Below, one piece after another: positions 53,860 through 62,826 of a stretch of DNA of 64,000 bases. The notes under the pieces are model-generated. The model was not told where the DNA came from. It saw nothing but the letters and a program-made list of their open reading frames with translations, and did not search any database. The stretch is from Lentzea albidocapillata (GTDB lineage Bacteria > Actinomycetota > Actinomycetes > Mycobacteriales > Pseudonocardiaceae), in the NCBI RefSeq assembly GCF_000719115.1, contig NZ_JOEA01000018.1, positions 62,001 to 126,000 of the forward strand, in the 5' to 3' direction. A program made the position numbers and the translations under genes. Every line of letters starts with the position of its first letter. Position 1 is the stretch's first letter.

Positions 53860-54891
53860 ATGGGCGACATGACGGAGATCGACCGGCAACGACGGCCCGG
53901 CCCGCGGATCGAAGAGGTCGCCCGGCTGGCCGGAGTGTCCAAGTCGACGGTCTCCAGGGTGATCAACGGCGAGCAGTACGTGAGCGCCAAGGCACGCGAC
54001 GCCGTGCACACGGCGATCACCCATCTCAAGTACAGCCCGAACCAGGCGGCCCGCTCCCTCGCGGGCAACAAGGCGAACGCCATCGCGTTGATCGTCTCCG
54101 AGCAGGGCAGCAGAGTGCTGGGTGACCCGTTCTTCGCGGGGGTGCTGCGCGGCGTGCACGCGGAGCTGACCGGGCGGCGCATCCAGCTGCTGCTCATGCT
54201 GAGCCGGCCGGAGGACCACGACGACCTCCTCGCCTACCTGGCGGGCGGCCACGTCGACGGCGCACTGCTGGTGAGCCTGCACGGCGACGACCCGCTGCCG
54301 CTCCTGCTCCAGGAGTTCGGCCTGCCGGTGGTGGTCGGCGGCCGCCCACTCGCCGCGGGCTCCGTCCCGTTCGTGGACTCGGACAACTTCACCGGCGGCC
54401 TCGACGCCGTGCGGCACCTGGTCTCACTGGGACGCACGAGGATCGCGACCGTGGCGGGCCCGCGCGACATGGCGGCGGGCCTCGACCGGCTCAGCGGCTG
54501 GCGCCGGGGACTCGGCGAGGCGAGGCTGTCCGCGGACCTCGTGGCGGAGGCCGACTTCACGCCGGAGAGTGGCGCCCTGGCCATGATGGAGCTGCTCGAC
54601 CGGGCCCCCGACATCGACGCCGTCTTCGTCGCCGCCGACATCATCGCCCTGGGGGTACTGCAGGTGCTGCACGCACGCGGCAGGCGCGTTCCCGAGGACG
54701 TGGCGGTCGTCGGGTTCGACGACTCCCTGCTCGCGTCGACCGCGACCCCACCGCTCACCACCGTCCGCCAGGACGTCGAGCAGCTCGGCCGCACGATGAC
54801 GTGGCGGCTGCTGGGTGAGCTGGCGGGCGACACGGGTCTTCCGCCCTCGCTGCTGCTGCCGACGTCCCTGGTGCGCCGCGCGAGCGCCTGA
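53860..54891 (+). CDS. LacI-family regulator, CebR paralogue (stand-alone)
   Basis: 343 aa from ATG 53860 (ATG 53869 also possible). LacI helix-turn-helix IEEVARLAGVSKSTVSRVING (residues about 17-37) and a periplasmic-binding-like effector domain (ALIVSEQGSRVLGDPFFAGVL, VVVGGRPLAAGSVPFVD, VAVVGFDDSLLASTATPPLTTV). It is closely related to the CebR at 59642: the recognition helix segment is the same, so both could bind the same boxes. It sits between the GH9 cellulase and cebE but has no CebR box of its own that I can see. A textbook terminator follows. Confidence 0.92.
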   Translation: MGDMTEIDRQRRPGPRIEEVARLAGVSKSTVSRVINGEQYVSAKARDAVHTAITHLKYSPNQAARSLAGNKANAIALIVSEQGSRVLGDPFFAGVLRGVHAELTGRRIQLLLMLSRPEDHDDLLAYLAGGHVDGALLVSLHGDDPLPLLLQEFGLPVVVGGRPLAAGSVPFVDSDNFTGGLDAVRHLVSLGRTRIATVAGPRDMAAGLDRLSGWRRGLGEARLSADLVAEADFTPESGALAMMELLDRAPDIDAVFVAADIIALGVLQVLHARGRRVPEDVAVVGFDDSLLASTATPPLTTVRQDVEQLGRTMTWRLLGELAGDTGLPPSLLLPTSLVRRASA

Positions 54892-54916
54892 TCCGGCACC
54901 TGCCAGACGTCGTACC

Positions 54917-54941
54917 GCCGAAGGCAGTCCTTCGGCTTTTT
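54917..54941 (+). terminator. Rho-independent terminator after the CebR paralogue
   Basis: GCCGAAGG (54917-54924), CAGT loop, CCTTCGGC (54929-54936), then TTTTT. The clearest classical terminator in the window. Confidence 0.9.
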
Positions 54942-55028
54942 CGTGACACGTTCCCTGTCCTGCCGCCATTCGCTCGAAGCGTTGTGTGCCGGGAGAAGCA
55001 CGCAGTGTTAACCCATCGGACACTTTTC

Positions 55029-55042
55029 CGGGAGCGCTCCCA
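55029..55042. promoter_or_regulatory. Upstream CebR box of the ceb operon
   Basis: CGGGAGCGCTCCCA, first base differing from consensus. It lies 140 bp upstream of the second box, far enough for looping or for an extra upstream promoter. Confidence 0.75.
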
Positions 55043-55122
55043 GGTTTCAAAACTGTGACCTGAGCCATGAACAGCGAGGTCACCCCGCCACCCGGCACCG
55101 AAAGTGCCTGGCACGGCCCGAA

Positions 55123-55159
55123 GTGTGTCTTGACACACGTTCGAAGCCGGGACGACACT
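55123..55159 (+). promoter_or_regulatory. cebE promoter with palindromic -35
   Basis: TTGACA (55130-55135), 18-nt spacer, GACACT (55154-55159). The -35 is embedded in a perfect inverted repeat GTGTGTC-TT-GACACAC (55123-55138), which may be a second regulator site. Confidence 0.5.
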
Positions 55160-55168
55160 CCTCCCGTC

Positions 55169-55182
55169 TGGGAGCGCTCCCA
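55169..55182. promoter_or_regulatory. CebR box at the cebE transcription start
   Basis: Perfect TGGGAGCGCTCCCA, about 3-16 nt after the predicted start and 33 bp before the cebE GTG. Confidence 0.85.
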
Positions 55183-55214
55183 GAACCCGCCGCCGAGACC
55201 AGAGGAGTTCTCCC

Positions 55215-56495
55215 GTGCGACACCGTTGGATCAGCGTGCTGATCTGTGCCGCCGTGTCCGCCGCCGCCACCACAGCGTGCGGGACAGGTGGGGCCAGTCA
55301 GACCGCGGATGGAAAGACCGAGCTGACGATCGCCACGTTCAACGAGTTCGGCTATGAAGAGCTGTTCGCGGAGTACGAGGCGGCTCACCCGGACGTCAAG
55401 ATCACGCAGCGCAAGACCGGTCAGGGTCAGCCGCATCACCAGAACCTGTTCACCAAGCTGGGCGCCGGATCCGGCCTCGCGGACATCGAGGGCGTCGAGG
55501 AGGGCTACCTCAGCCAGGTGATGTCGAAGGCCTCCCAGTTCAACGATCTCAAGGAGATCGGCCCGAAGATCGAGGACGGGCGCTGGCTGGACTGGAAGAC
55601 CCAGGCGATGACCACCAAGGACGGCAAGCTCATCGGCTACGGCACCGACATCGGTCCGCTGGCCATGTGCTACCGCAAGGACCTGTTCGAGCAGGCAGGT
55701 CTGCCGTCCGACCCCGAGGGCGTCAAGGCGCTCTTCGCCACGTGGGACGGCTACTTCGCCGCCGGTGACCAGTTCGTCGCCAAGGTTCCGGGCGTCGCGT
55801 GGTTCGACAGCGCCGCGCAGGTCTACAACGCCATGCACAACCAGCTCGAGACCGGCTACTACGACAAGTCCGACACGCTGGTCGTCGACACCAACTCCGC
55901 CATCAAGTCCAACTGGACCGCGGTGACCGCGGCCGTCGCCAAGGGACAGTCGGCTCGGCTCGGTGCGTTCAGCAACGAGTGGAACACCGGCTTCAAGCTC
56001 GGCAAGTTCGCCACCAAGACCTGCCCGTCGTGGATGCTCGGCGTGGTCGAGACGCAGGCGGGGCCCGAGAACAAGGACAAGTGGGCGGTCACCGACGCGT
56101 TCCCGAACGGTGGCGGCAACTGGGGCGGCTCGTACCTGAGCGTGCCGAAGCAGAGCAAGAACGCGAAGAAGGCCGCCGAGCTCGCCGCCTGGCTGACCGC
56201 GCCGGAGCAGCAGATCAAGGCGTTCAAGGCCAAGGGCACCTTCCCCAGCCAGGTCAAGGCCCTCGAGGCACCTGAGCTGCTGGAGCAGACCAACGCCTAC
56301 TTCGGCAACGTCAAGGCCGGCGAGCTGTTCGCCACGCAGGCCAAGAAGATCAAGGCCGCGCAGTACAAGGGTCCGGCCGACGGCCAGATCCAGGAGACGG
56401 TGTTCAGCCCGGCACTGCAGTCGGTCGAGCAGGGCAAGAACGCCGATGAAGCCTGGACGACCGCCGTCGAGGGCGCGAAGAAGGCGGCCAAGTAG
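55215..56495 (+). CDS. cebE: Cellobiose/cello-oligosaccharide ABC transporter binding lipoprotein
   Basis: 426 aa from GTG 55215 (AGAGGAG about 9 nt upstream). Signal peptide with lipobox ATTAC (Cys22), so membrane-anchored outside. It is a family 1 extracellular solute-binding protein (TIATFNEFGYEELFAEYEAAHPD opening, then ADIEGVEEGYLSQVM, GYGTDIGPLAMCYRKDLFEQAG and WGGSYLSVPKQS). The position before two permease genes and bglC, under CebR boxes, identifies CebE, which captures cellobiose and cellotriose. The ATPase (MsiK in streptomycetes) is not encoded here. Confidence 0.93.
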   Translation: MRHRWISVLICAAVSAAATTACGTGGASQTADGKTELTIATFNEFGYEELFAEYEAAHPDVKITQRKTGQGQPHHQNLFTKLGAGSGLADIEGVEEGYLSQVMSKASQFNDLKEIGPKIEDGRWLDWKTQAMTTKDGKLIGYGTDIGPLAMCYRKDLFEQAGLPSDPEGVKALFATWDGYFAAGDQFVAKVPGVAWFDSAAQVYNAMHNQLETGYYDKSDTLVVDTNSAIKSNWTAVTAAVAKGQSARLGAFSNEWNTGFKLGKFATKTCPSWMLGVVETQAGPENKDKWAVTDAFPNGGGNWGGSYLSVPKQSKNAKKAAELAAWLTAPEQQIKAFKAKGTFPSQVKALEAPELLEQTNAYFGNVKAGELFATQAKKIKAAQYKGPADGQIQETVFSPALQSVEQGKNADEAWTTAVEGAKKAAK

Positions 56496-57454
56496 TGACG
56501 GCCACTCTCTCCAAGGTTGACCGCGGGCGAGCGCAGGACGCTCGCCCGCGGCCTCCGCGGCGGCACCGCATGTCCAATGTGGACGCCAAGATCTCACCGT
56601 ACCTTTTCGTCGCACCATTCTTCGTGCTCTTCGGGGCGATCGGGCTGTTCCCGTTGCTCTACACGGCCTACGTCTCCCTGTTCGACTGGGAGGTCGGCGC
56701 CGACGAGCCGACGTTCATCGGCGTGGAGAACTACCGCACGCTGTTCGAGGACGACCAGTTCTGGAACGCGCTGTTCAACACGTTCAGCATCTTTGTGCTC
56801 TCCAGCGTCCCGCAGATCGTCATCGCCGTGGTCATCGCGGCCCTGCTGAACGCGAACCTGCGGGCCCGCACGGGCTGGCGGATGGGCGTTCTGCTGCCGT
56901 ACGTCGCCAGCCTGGTGGCGTTGACGATCATCTTCGGCAACCTGTTCGGCCCGCAGTACGGCCTGGTGAACGACGTGCTCGGCATCCTCGGCATCGACCC
57001 GATCGACTGGCAGGCCAGCACGTTCGGCAGCCACGTCGCCATCGCGTCGATGGTGAACTGGCGGTGGACGGGCTACAACGCGCTGATCGTCCTCGCCGCC
57101 ATGCAGGCGATTCCGCGTGACGTCTACGAAGCCGCGCTGGTGGACGGCGCGAGCGCGCTGCGGCGGTTCTTCAGCATCACGCTGCCGATGCTCAAGCCGA
57201 CGCTGATCTTCGTGATCGTCACCTCGACCATCGGCGGCCTGCAGATCTTCACCGAGCCGAAGCTGTTCGAGCCGTCCGGCGGCAGCGGCGGCGGCACGGA
57301 GCACCAGTACCAGACCGTCGTGCTCTACCTGTACCAGTCGGCGTTCCAAGGCCTCGACCTCGGTTACGCCTCCGCCATCGCCTGGGTGCTGTTCCTGATC
57401 GTGATCGCCGTCGCCGGCCTCAACTTCTTCATCACCAGGAGGGCCGTCCGATGA
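56495..57454 (+). CDS. cebF: Cellobiose ABC transporter permease
   Basis: 319 aa from GTG 56495, overlapping the cebE stop by one base. Six membrane segments. The inner-membrane EAA loop is YEAALVDGASALRRFFSITLP (about 208-228), which contacts the ATPase. A positively charged, unstructured N-terminus (residues 8-30) precedes the first helix; an internal ATG at 56570 could be an alternative start. MalF-type half of the permease pair. Confidence 0.93.
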   Translation: MTATLSKVDRGRAQDARPRPPRRHRMSNVDAKISPYLFVAPFFVLFGAIGLFPLLYTAYVSLFDWEVGADEPTFIGVENYRTLFEDDQFWNALFNTFSIFVLSSVPQIVIAVVIAALLNANLRARTGWRMGVLLPYVASLVALTIIFGNLFGPQYGLVNDVLGILGIDPIDWQASTFGSHVAIASMVNWRWTGYNALIVLAAMQAIPRDVYEAALVDGASALRRFFSITLPMLKPTLIFVIVTSTIGGLQIFTEPKLFEPSGGSGGGTEHQYQTVVLYLYQSAFQGLDLGYASAIAWVLFLIVIAVAGLNFFITRRAVR

Positions 57455-58266
57455 TGAAACGACCTTCCTTCGCGATCTACGGAATCCTCGGCGCGTTCGT
57501 GCTCGGCTCCGCCTTCCCGTTCTACTGGTCCTTCCTGGTCGCCAGCCGGGACAACTCGGTGCTGACCGGCGACTTCACGCTGATCCCCGGCGGGAACTTC
57601 TTCTCCAACGCGGCACGGGTGTTCGACACCGTGCCGTTCTGGAAGGCGCTGGGCAACAGCTTCATCGTGTCCGGCACCGTGACGTTCTCGGTGGTGCTGC
57701 TCTCGACACTGGCCGGGTTCGCGTTCGCCAAGCTGCGCTTCCGCGGCCGGGGCGTGCTGTTCCTGTTCGTGGTGGCAACGTTGGCAGTGCCCACCCAGCT
57801 CGGGATCATCCCGCTGTACATGGCGATGGCCGAGTTCGGCTGGGCCGGTCGGCTCGAAGCCGTGATCGTGCCGAACCTCGTCACCGCGTTCGGCGTGTTC
57901 TGGATGCGGCAGTACCTGCTCGACGCCATCCCGGACGAACTCGTCGAGGCTGCGCGGATGGACGGCTGCAGTCTGTGGCGCGCGTTCTGGCACGTCGCCC
58001 TGCCCGCCGCCAGGCCGGCCGCCGCGATGCTGGGCGTGTTCACTTTCATGCAGTCCTGGAACGACTTCCTGTGGCCGTTGGTCGTGCTCAACGCCGACGA
58101 CCCGACGCTGCAGGTCGCGCTGGAGAAGCTGCAAAGCGGTTACTACGTCGACTACTCGCTCGTTCTCGCCGGAACCACGCTCGCGACGGTTCCGGTGCTC
58201 ATCGTCTTCCTCGTGCTCGGGCGGCAGATCGTCGCCGGTGTGATGCAGGGCGCCGTCAAGGGGTGA
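57451..58266 (+). CDS. cebG: Cellobiose ABC transporter permease
   Basis: 271 aa, MalG type. Six membrane segments, EAA loop VEAARMDGCSLWRAFWHVALP (about 168-188). The first ATG (57451) overlaps the cebF stop (ATGATG); the second ATG at 57454 is possible. Completes the CebFG channel. Confidence 0.93.
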   Translation: MMKRPSFAIYGILGAFVLGSAFPFYWSFLVASRDNSVLTGDFTLIPGGNFFSNAARVFDTVPFWKALGNSFIVSGTVTFSVVLLSTLAGFAFAKLRFRGRGVLFLFVVATLAVPTQLGIIPLYMAMAEFGWAGRLEAVIVPNLVTAFGVFWMRQYLLDAIPDELVEAARMDGCSLWRAFWHVALPAARPAAAMLGVFTFMQSWNDFLWPLVVLNADDPTLQVALEKLQSGYYVDYSLVLAGTTLATVPVLIVFLVLGRQIVAGVMQGAVKG

Positions 58267-58268
58267 AA

Positions 58269-59645
58269 ATGGAGAACATTGTTTTCCCACAGGGTTTTCT
58301 GTGGGGAGCCGCGACTGCCGCGTTCCAGGTGGAAGGTGCGACCGACGTGGACGGCCGCACAGACTCCATCTGGGACGAGTTCTGCCGTCAGCCCGGCAAG
58401 GTGGTGGGCGGCGACTGCGGTGAACCCGCCGCCGACCACTACCGGCGCTTCGAGCAGGACGTCGCCATGATGGCGGACCTGGGCCTCAAGGCCTACCGGT
58501 TCTCGATCGCCTGGCCGCGCGTGCGACCGGACGGCGGGAAGGTCAACCAGGCGGGGCTCGACTTCTACCAGCGGCTGATCGACTCGTTGCTGGCGCACGA
58601 CATCGCGCCGTGGCCGACGCTGTACCACTGGGACCTGCCGCAGAAGCTGGAGGAGACCGGCGGCTGGGCGAACCGCGACACCGCCTTCCGGTTCGCCGAC
58701 TACGCGGCCGCCACCGTCGAGGCGCTCGGTGACCGGGTCGAAACCTGGACGACGATGAACGAGCCGTGGTGCTCGGCGTTCCTCGGCTACGCGGGCGGAA
58801 TCCACGCCCCCGGACGCACCGAGCCCGCCGCCGCCGTCGCGGCCGTGCACCACCTGCTGCTCGCGCACGGGCTCGCGGCCGACACCATCCGCGCCGCCCA
58901 GCCGGACGCCAAGGTGGGCATCACGCTCAACATGTACCCGATCATCCCCGTGGACCCCGGCAACCCGGCGGACCTCGACGTCGCGCGCAGGCTCGACGGG
59001 CTGCAGCAGCGGATCTTCCTGGATCCGTTGCTGCGCGGGGAGTATCCGGCCGACATCGTCGCGGACCTCGAGCCGTTCGGCTTCAGCGAGCACGTGCACG
59101 ACGGCGACCTCGAGGTGATCTCGGCACCGATGGACATGCTCGGCGTCAACTACTACACCGAGCACTACGTCAGCTCGACGCCCAACGGGGAGTCCGGCCC
59201 GTCGCCGTGGGTCGGCGTGCAGCACGCCTCGTTCCCGGCCCGGGACGCCCCCATCACCGACATGGGCTGGGAGGTCAGGCCGGACGGGCTCACCGCCGTG
59301 CTGATGCGGGTGCACCAGGACTACCCGCGGCTTCCGTTGTACATCACGGAGAACGGCGCCGCGTTCCGCGACGACTTCTCCGGCACCGGTGCGATCGACG
59401 ACGTGGACCGCACCGGTTTCATCGCGTCCCACCTGCGCGCCGCTCACGCGGCGATCGAGGCGGGCGTCGACCTGCGGGGCTACTTCTGCTGGTCGCTGCT
59501 GGACAACTTCGAGTGGGCAGAGGGGTACGCGAAGCGGTTCGGCATCGTCCACGTCGACTACGACACGCAGATCCGCACGCCGAAGATGAGTGCGAGGTGG
59601 TACAGCAGGGTGGCGCGCGACAACGCGCTGGTAGCCGTCTCATGA
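58269..59645 (+). CDS. bglC: Intracellular GH1 beta-glucosidase
   Basis: 458 aa from ATG 58269 with AAGGGG 5 nt upstream; GTG 58263, overlapping the cebG stop, is an alternative. No signal peptide. GH1 barrel: FLWGAATAAFQVEGA (residues 10-24), acid/base Glu in TTMNEPWCSAFLGY (about 165), nucleophile Glu in LYITENGAAF (about 360) and CWSLLDNFEWAEGYAKRFG. It hydrolyses imported cello-oligosaccharides to glucose, and in related species it sets the level of inducing cellobiose seen by CebR. Its first codons are unusually AT-rich, typical of a well-translated start. Confidence 0.96.
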   Translation: MENIVFPQGFLWGAATAAFQVEGATDVDGRTDSIWDEFCRQPGKVVGGDCGEPAADHYRRFEQDVAMMADLGLKAYRFSIAWPRVRPDGGKVNQAGLDFYQRLIDSLLAHDIAPWPTLYHWDLPQKLEETGGWANRDTAFRFADYAAATVEALGDRVETWTTMNEPWCSAFLGYAGGIHAPGRTEPAAAVAAVHHLLLAHGLAADTIRAAQPDAKVGITLNMYPIIPVDPGNPADLDVARRLDGLQQRIFLDPLLRGEYPADIVADLEPFGFSEHVHDGDLEVISAPMDMLGVNYYTEHYVSSTPNGESGPSPWVGVQHASFPARDAPITDMGWEVRPDGLTAVLMRVHQDYPRLPLYITENGAAFRDDFSGTGAIDDVDRTGFIASHLRAAHAAIEAGVDLRGYFCWSLLDNFEWAEGYAKRFGIVHVDYDTQIRTPKMSARWYSRVARDNALVAVS

Positions 59646-60661
59646 CAGAAGGCAGGAGTCGGCGCCCCGGCCCGCGCATCGAGGAGGTCGCGCGCGTGGC
59701 CGGGGTGTCGAAGTCGACCGTCTCCAGGGTGATCAACGGCGAGAAGTACGTGAGCGAGCGGTCGCGCCAGGCGGTGCACCGCGCCATAGCGCTGCTCGGG
59801 TACAGCCCGAGTCACGCCGCGCGCACCCTGGCCGGCAGCAAGGCGAACGCGATCGCGCTGGTGATCTCCGAGCAGGGCAGCCGGGTGCTCGCCGACCCGT
59901 TCTTCGCCGGGGTACTGCGCGGGGTGCACGCCGAGCTCGCCGGGCGGCACGTGCAGCTCCTGCTGATGATGAACCAGCCGCTCGACGGTGAGGACCAGGT
60001 CGCGTACCTCACCGGCGGGCACGTCGACGGCGCCCTCGTGGTGAGCCTGCACGGCGACGACCCGTTGCCGAGGACGTTGCACGAGACGGGGCTGCCCATC
60101 GTGGTGGGCGGCCGTCCGCTCGCGGGCGGCGCCGTCCCGTTCGTCGACGCCGACAACTTCAACGGCGCGCTGGGGGCCGTGCGGTTCCTCATCTCGCTGG
60201 GCCGGGAGAAGATCGCCACGATCGCCGGCCCGCTCGACATGGCGGTCGGTATAGACCGCCTGAGCGGCTGGCGATGCGGGCTCGCGGAACACGGCATGCC
60301 CGTGGAACTCGTGGTGCACAGCGACTTCACGCCCGACAGCGGGGCGCTCGCGATGGAGGAGCTGCTGCGCAGGGCACCCGATCTCGACGCGGTCTTCGTG
60401 GCGGCGGACATCATGGCGCTGGGCGCGTTGCGGGTGCTCCAGGAGCGCGGCTACCGGATCCCCGACGACGTGGCGGTGGTGGGGTTCGACGACTCCGTGC
60501 TCGCGGCGACGGCCGTACCGCCGCTCACCACCGTGCGGCAGGACGTGGAGGGGTTCGGCCGGGCCCTGACCTGGCGGCTGCTAGCCGAGCTGGCCGGTGA
60601 GGAGAAGCTGCCGCAGTCCATGCTGCTGCCCACGTCGCTGGTGCGCCGCGCGAGCGCGTGA
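59642..60661 (+). CDS. cebR: Cellulose-utilisation repressor CebR (LacI family)
   Basis: 339 aa from ATG 59642, overlapping the bglC stop (ATGA). Helix-turn-helix IEEVARVAGVSKSTVSRVING (about 13-33), effector domain with VISEQGSRVLADPFFAGVL, IVVGGRPLAGGAVPFVDADN and VAVVGFDDSVLAATAVPPLTTV. It is expected to bind TGGGAGCGCTCCCA boxes and release on cellobiose. Because it is the last gene of the operon it controls, it should be autoregulated. It has a close paralogue at 53860. Confidence 0.94.
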   Translation: MTEGRSRRPGPRIEEVARVAGVSKSTVSRVINGEKYVSERSRQAVHRAIALLGYSPSHAARTLAGSKANAIALVISEQGSRVLADPFFAGVLRGVHAELAGRHVQLLLMMNQPLDGEDQVAYLTGGHVDGALVVSLHGDDPLPRTLHETGLPIVVGGRPLAGGAVPFVDADNFNGALGAVRFLISLGREKIATIAGPLDMAVGIDRLSGWRCGLAEHGMPVELVVHSDFTPDSGALAMEELLRRAPDLDAVFVAADIMALGALRVLQERGYRIPDDVAVVGFDDSVLAATAVPPLTTVRQDVEGFGRALTWRLLAELAGEEKLPQSMLLPTSLVRRASA

Positions 60662-60806
60662 TCGTGCTTGCACACCAACGGTTCGATCGCCCCGCGTCGA
60701 ATCGACTCGAACCCATTCGCAGCGGAAGTAATTCCTCCCGGGCCTGAACCAGAGCCAGGACCAGGCCGTATTACGACATGCGAGTGGGAGAGAGCGGGGG
60801 TTGCGG

Positions 60807-61112
60807 ATGCAGGCGGGCCGATTCTTCGACGATTTACCGGACGACGGTCCGGAACTGCCGGACACAGCGGTGCTGCGCGTGTTGTGGATGACCGCGCAGG
60901 GGATGGTGTGGCCGTGGTTGCTGCAGAGCATGTGCCGGCGTGACGCCATCGAGCACGCCCTGAAGAGCGAGCTGATCTGGGCGCCGGTCGGCGACCACCT
61001 CGGCTACCACATCACGGACGCCGGGCGGCGGCGCATCATGGACTGGTACCAGGAGAACCGCCCCGGTACCCAGGACGACTCGGCGCACTGGCGCGCCGTC
61101 ACGATGCGCTGA
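60807..61112 (+). CDS. Small hypothetical protein, 101 aa
   Basis: ATG 60807 (TTG 60801 is an in-frame alternative). Soluble, with a winged-helix-like layout: LRVLWMTAQGMVW, then a middle helix and HLGYHITDAGRRRIMDWYQE. This could be a small DNA-binding or regulatory protein, but no family is recognised. It follows cebR by 145 bp, which contain a GTCGAATCGACTCGAA element. Confidence 0.55.
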   Translation: MQAGRFFDDLPDDGPELPDTAVLRVLWMTAQGMVWPWLLQSMCRRDAIEHALKSELIWAPVGDHLGYHITDAGRRRIMDWYQENRPGTQDDSAHWRAVTMR

Positions 61113-61156
61113 AGCCCTCGACCGGGTCGCAGCCGAGGGACATCAGCGTCTCGTGA

Positions 61157-61714
61157 TCAGACAGTGGCGGCGGCGCGAGCGGCGAGGCCTTCGACCACCC
61201 CGGACAGCTTCTCGGTGACCTCGGGGTCGTCGACCGGGTGCAGATCGGCGAAGCGCACCACCGACGAGGGGATCGAGAGCGTCAGGTCCTCGGCGACCAC
61301 GCCACCGGCGATCTTGACGGCCTTGCGGGCCTCGTCCTGCGCCCACACACCGCCGTACTGGCCGAACGCGGTACCCACGACAGCGACCGGCTTGCCGGAC
61401 AGGGCGCCCGCGCCGTAGGGGCGCGACAGCCAGTCGATGGCGTTCTTCAGGACGGCGGGGATCGTGCCGTTGTACTCGGGCGACACCAGGAGCAGGGCGT
61501 CCGCCTCGGCGGCGGCCTCCCGCAGCCGGGCGGCGGAGGCGGGCACGGTGCCCTCGGCGTCGATGTCCTCGTTGTAGAACGGCACGGTGTCCAGGCCCTC
61601 GAACAGGCCGACCTCGACGTGCTCAGGCGCGATCTGGACCGCCGCCTCGGCAAGCCTGCGGTTGTGCGACCCCGAGCGGAGGCTGCCGACGAGCGTGAGG
61701 ATGCGGACGGCCAT
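61157..61714 (-). CDS. NADPH-dependent FMN reductase (flavodoxin fold)
   Basis: 185 aa. LTLVGSLRSGSHNRRLAEAA (FMN phosphate loop, residues 6-25), LVSPEYNGTIPAVLKNAIDWL and VVGTAFGQYGG are the family signatures of chromate/quinone/azo reductases. Divergent from a TetR-type regulator with a palindrome between them, so it is probably a regulated detoxification enzyme. Confidence 0.92.
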   Translation of the reverse strand: MAVRILTLVGSLRSGSHNRRLAEAAVQIAPEHVEVGLFEGLDTVPFYNEDIDAEGTVPASAARLREAAAEADALLLVSPEYNGTIPAVLKNAIDWLSRPYGAGALSGKPVAVVGTAFGQYGGVWAQDEARKAVKIAGGVVAEDLTLSIPSSVVRFADLHPVDDPEVTEKLSGVVEGLAARAAATV

Positions 61715-61758
61715 GGAGTGACTCCCAGGTGCGTTGTGTGCTTGAACGACTACACGCC

Positions 61759-61778
61759 AAACGGGACGCGGCCCGTTT
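61759..61778. promoter_or_regulatory. Operator palindrome between FMN reductase and TetR genes
   Basis: AAACGGG-N6-CCCGTTT, perfect 7-bp arms, 45 bp from the reductase start and 23 bp from the regulator start. Typical of TetR-family sites. Confidence 0.6.
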
Positions 61779-61800
61779 ATCTTCCGGATACGCTGGCCAG

Positions 61801-62400
61801 GTGATCGACGGCACATCCCTGACCCTCGCCGGCGCGGAGCCGCAGCTGCGCGCGGACGCGGTGCGCAACCGGGCGTTGCTGCTGGAGGCCGCCGCCCGGC
61901 TGGCGGCACGGCGGGGCGCGGCGGCGATCACGATGGAGGCGGTCGCCGCGGAGGCCGGGGTCGGCAAGGGCACGGTGTCGCGGCGCTTCGGTGACCGCAA
62001 CGGCCTGATCCAGGCCCTGCTGGACCGTTCGGAAAGCCTGTTCCAGGAGGCGTTCCTCAGCGGACCGCCACCGCTCGGACCGGAGGCGGACGCGGCCACG
62101 AGGCTCAGGGCGTTCGGCCCGGCCCTGCTGCGCCACGAGCACGCCGACCTCGAGCTCTACCTGGCGGCCGAACCGTCGCCGAGCCGCCGGTTCGCGGTCC
62201 CGGCCCGGCAGTTGCGCCACCGGCACGTGGCCGTGCTGGTTCGTGCGCTCCTGCCCGGCGCCGACGCCGACCTGCTCGCCCACACCCTGCTGGCGTCGGT
62301 GGACGTCGTGCTGACCGACCACCTGGTCCGCGGCCACGGCATGCCGCTGGCGCGGGTGGAAGCCGGGTGGCACGACCTTCTCGACCGGCTCCTGGCCTGA
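61801..62400 (+). CDS. TetR-family transcriptional regulator
   Basis: 199 aa from GTG 61801. Helix-turn-helix AITMEAVAAEAGVGKGTVSRRFGDRNGLIQALL (residues about 42-74) and a helical ligand domain with VDVVLTDHLV. It probably represses the divergent FMN reductase through the 61759 palindrome. Confidence 0.9.
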   Translation: MIDGTSLTLAGAEPQLRADAVRNRALLLEAAARLAARRGAAAITMEAVAAEAGVGKGTVSRRFGDRNGLIQALLDRSESLFQEAFLSGPPPLGPEADAATRLRAFGPALLRHEHADLELYLAAEPSPSRRFAVPARQLRHRHVAVLVRALLPGADADLLAHTLLASVDVVLTDHLVRGHGMPLARVEAGWHDLLDRLLA

Positions 62401-62403
62401 CCG

Positions 62404-62670
62404 CTAGCGCTCCAGGCGGCTGGGATCCCCGACGTCACTGCGGCGGACCAGCCACGCCTCGGTGATGTGCGTGAACATGGCCTCGGCGGCACCGGCGAGG
62501 TCGTGCGCGGCGATCCGTTCGCAGACACGGCGGTAACCCTGCGCACAGGGCGCGGTCACTGCGGCCCGGCCCGAGCGCGCGGGCCGGCGCCTGTACGCGG
62601 CGCAGGCGGGTGAGGAGACCGGCAACGCCGTTCTCAACGCCGGGATGTAGCGGGTCAACCAACTGTCCAC
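62404..62670 (-). pseudogene. Probable remnant of a GntR/FadR-type (FCD domain) regulator
   Basis: The last 35 codons read like the C-terminal helices of an FCD domain (VCERIAAHDLAGAAEAMFTHI then TEAWLVRR). The upstream part of the frame is low-quality, and another frame of the same stretch (62435-62662) reads GVAGLLTRLRRVQAP, as if a frameshift had occurred. No DNA-binding domain remains. Assignment is tentative. Confidence 0.35.
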
Positions 62671-62826
62671 AGTGGGCCTTCGGCGGTCACGCCCGGTGGT
62701 TCGAGTCGAATCGATCGTCGAAAGCAGGCCGGTGAACGAACGGGGCTTGTAGCCGTCGGCGAACTCGGCCTACGGTCTGGGAGCGCTCCCAGACCGACCG
62801 TCGACGAGGACGGAGAACCTCACAGC
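62671..62826 (+). promoter_or_regulatory. Promoter and CebR box of the second GH9 gene
   Basis: TTGTAG (62747-62752), 18-nt spacer, TACGGT (62771-62776), then a perfect CebR box TGGGAGCGCTCCCA at 62778-62791, 35 bp before the ATG. A GTCGAATCGA element lies at 62705. No gene is seen in this stretch. Confidence 0.8.

Larger units (their letters stand above)
54942..55214 (+). other. Regulatory region of the cebEFG operon
   Basis: 273 bp without a gene. It contains an upstream CebR box, a 16-bp palindrome over a consensus -35, the likely promoter, and a second CebR box at the transcription start. These are listed separately. Confidence 0.7.

Noticed and set aside
56846..57349. Antisense open frames within the ceb genes
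   Set aside because: Shadows of strongly coding genes with recognised products; no independent features.
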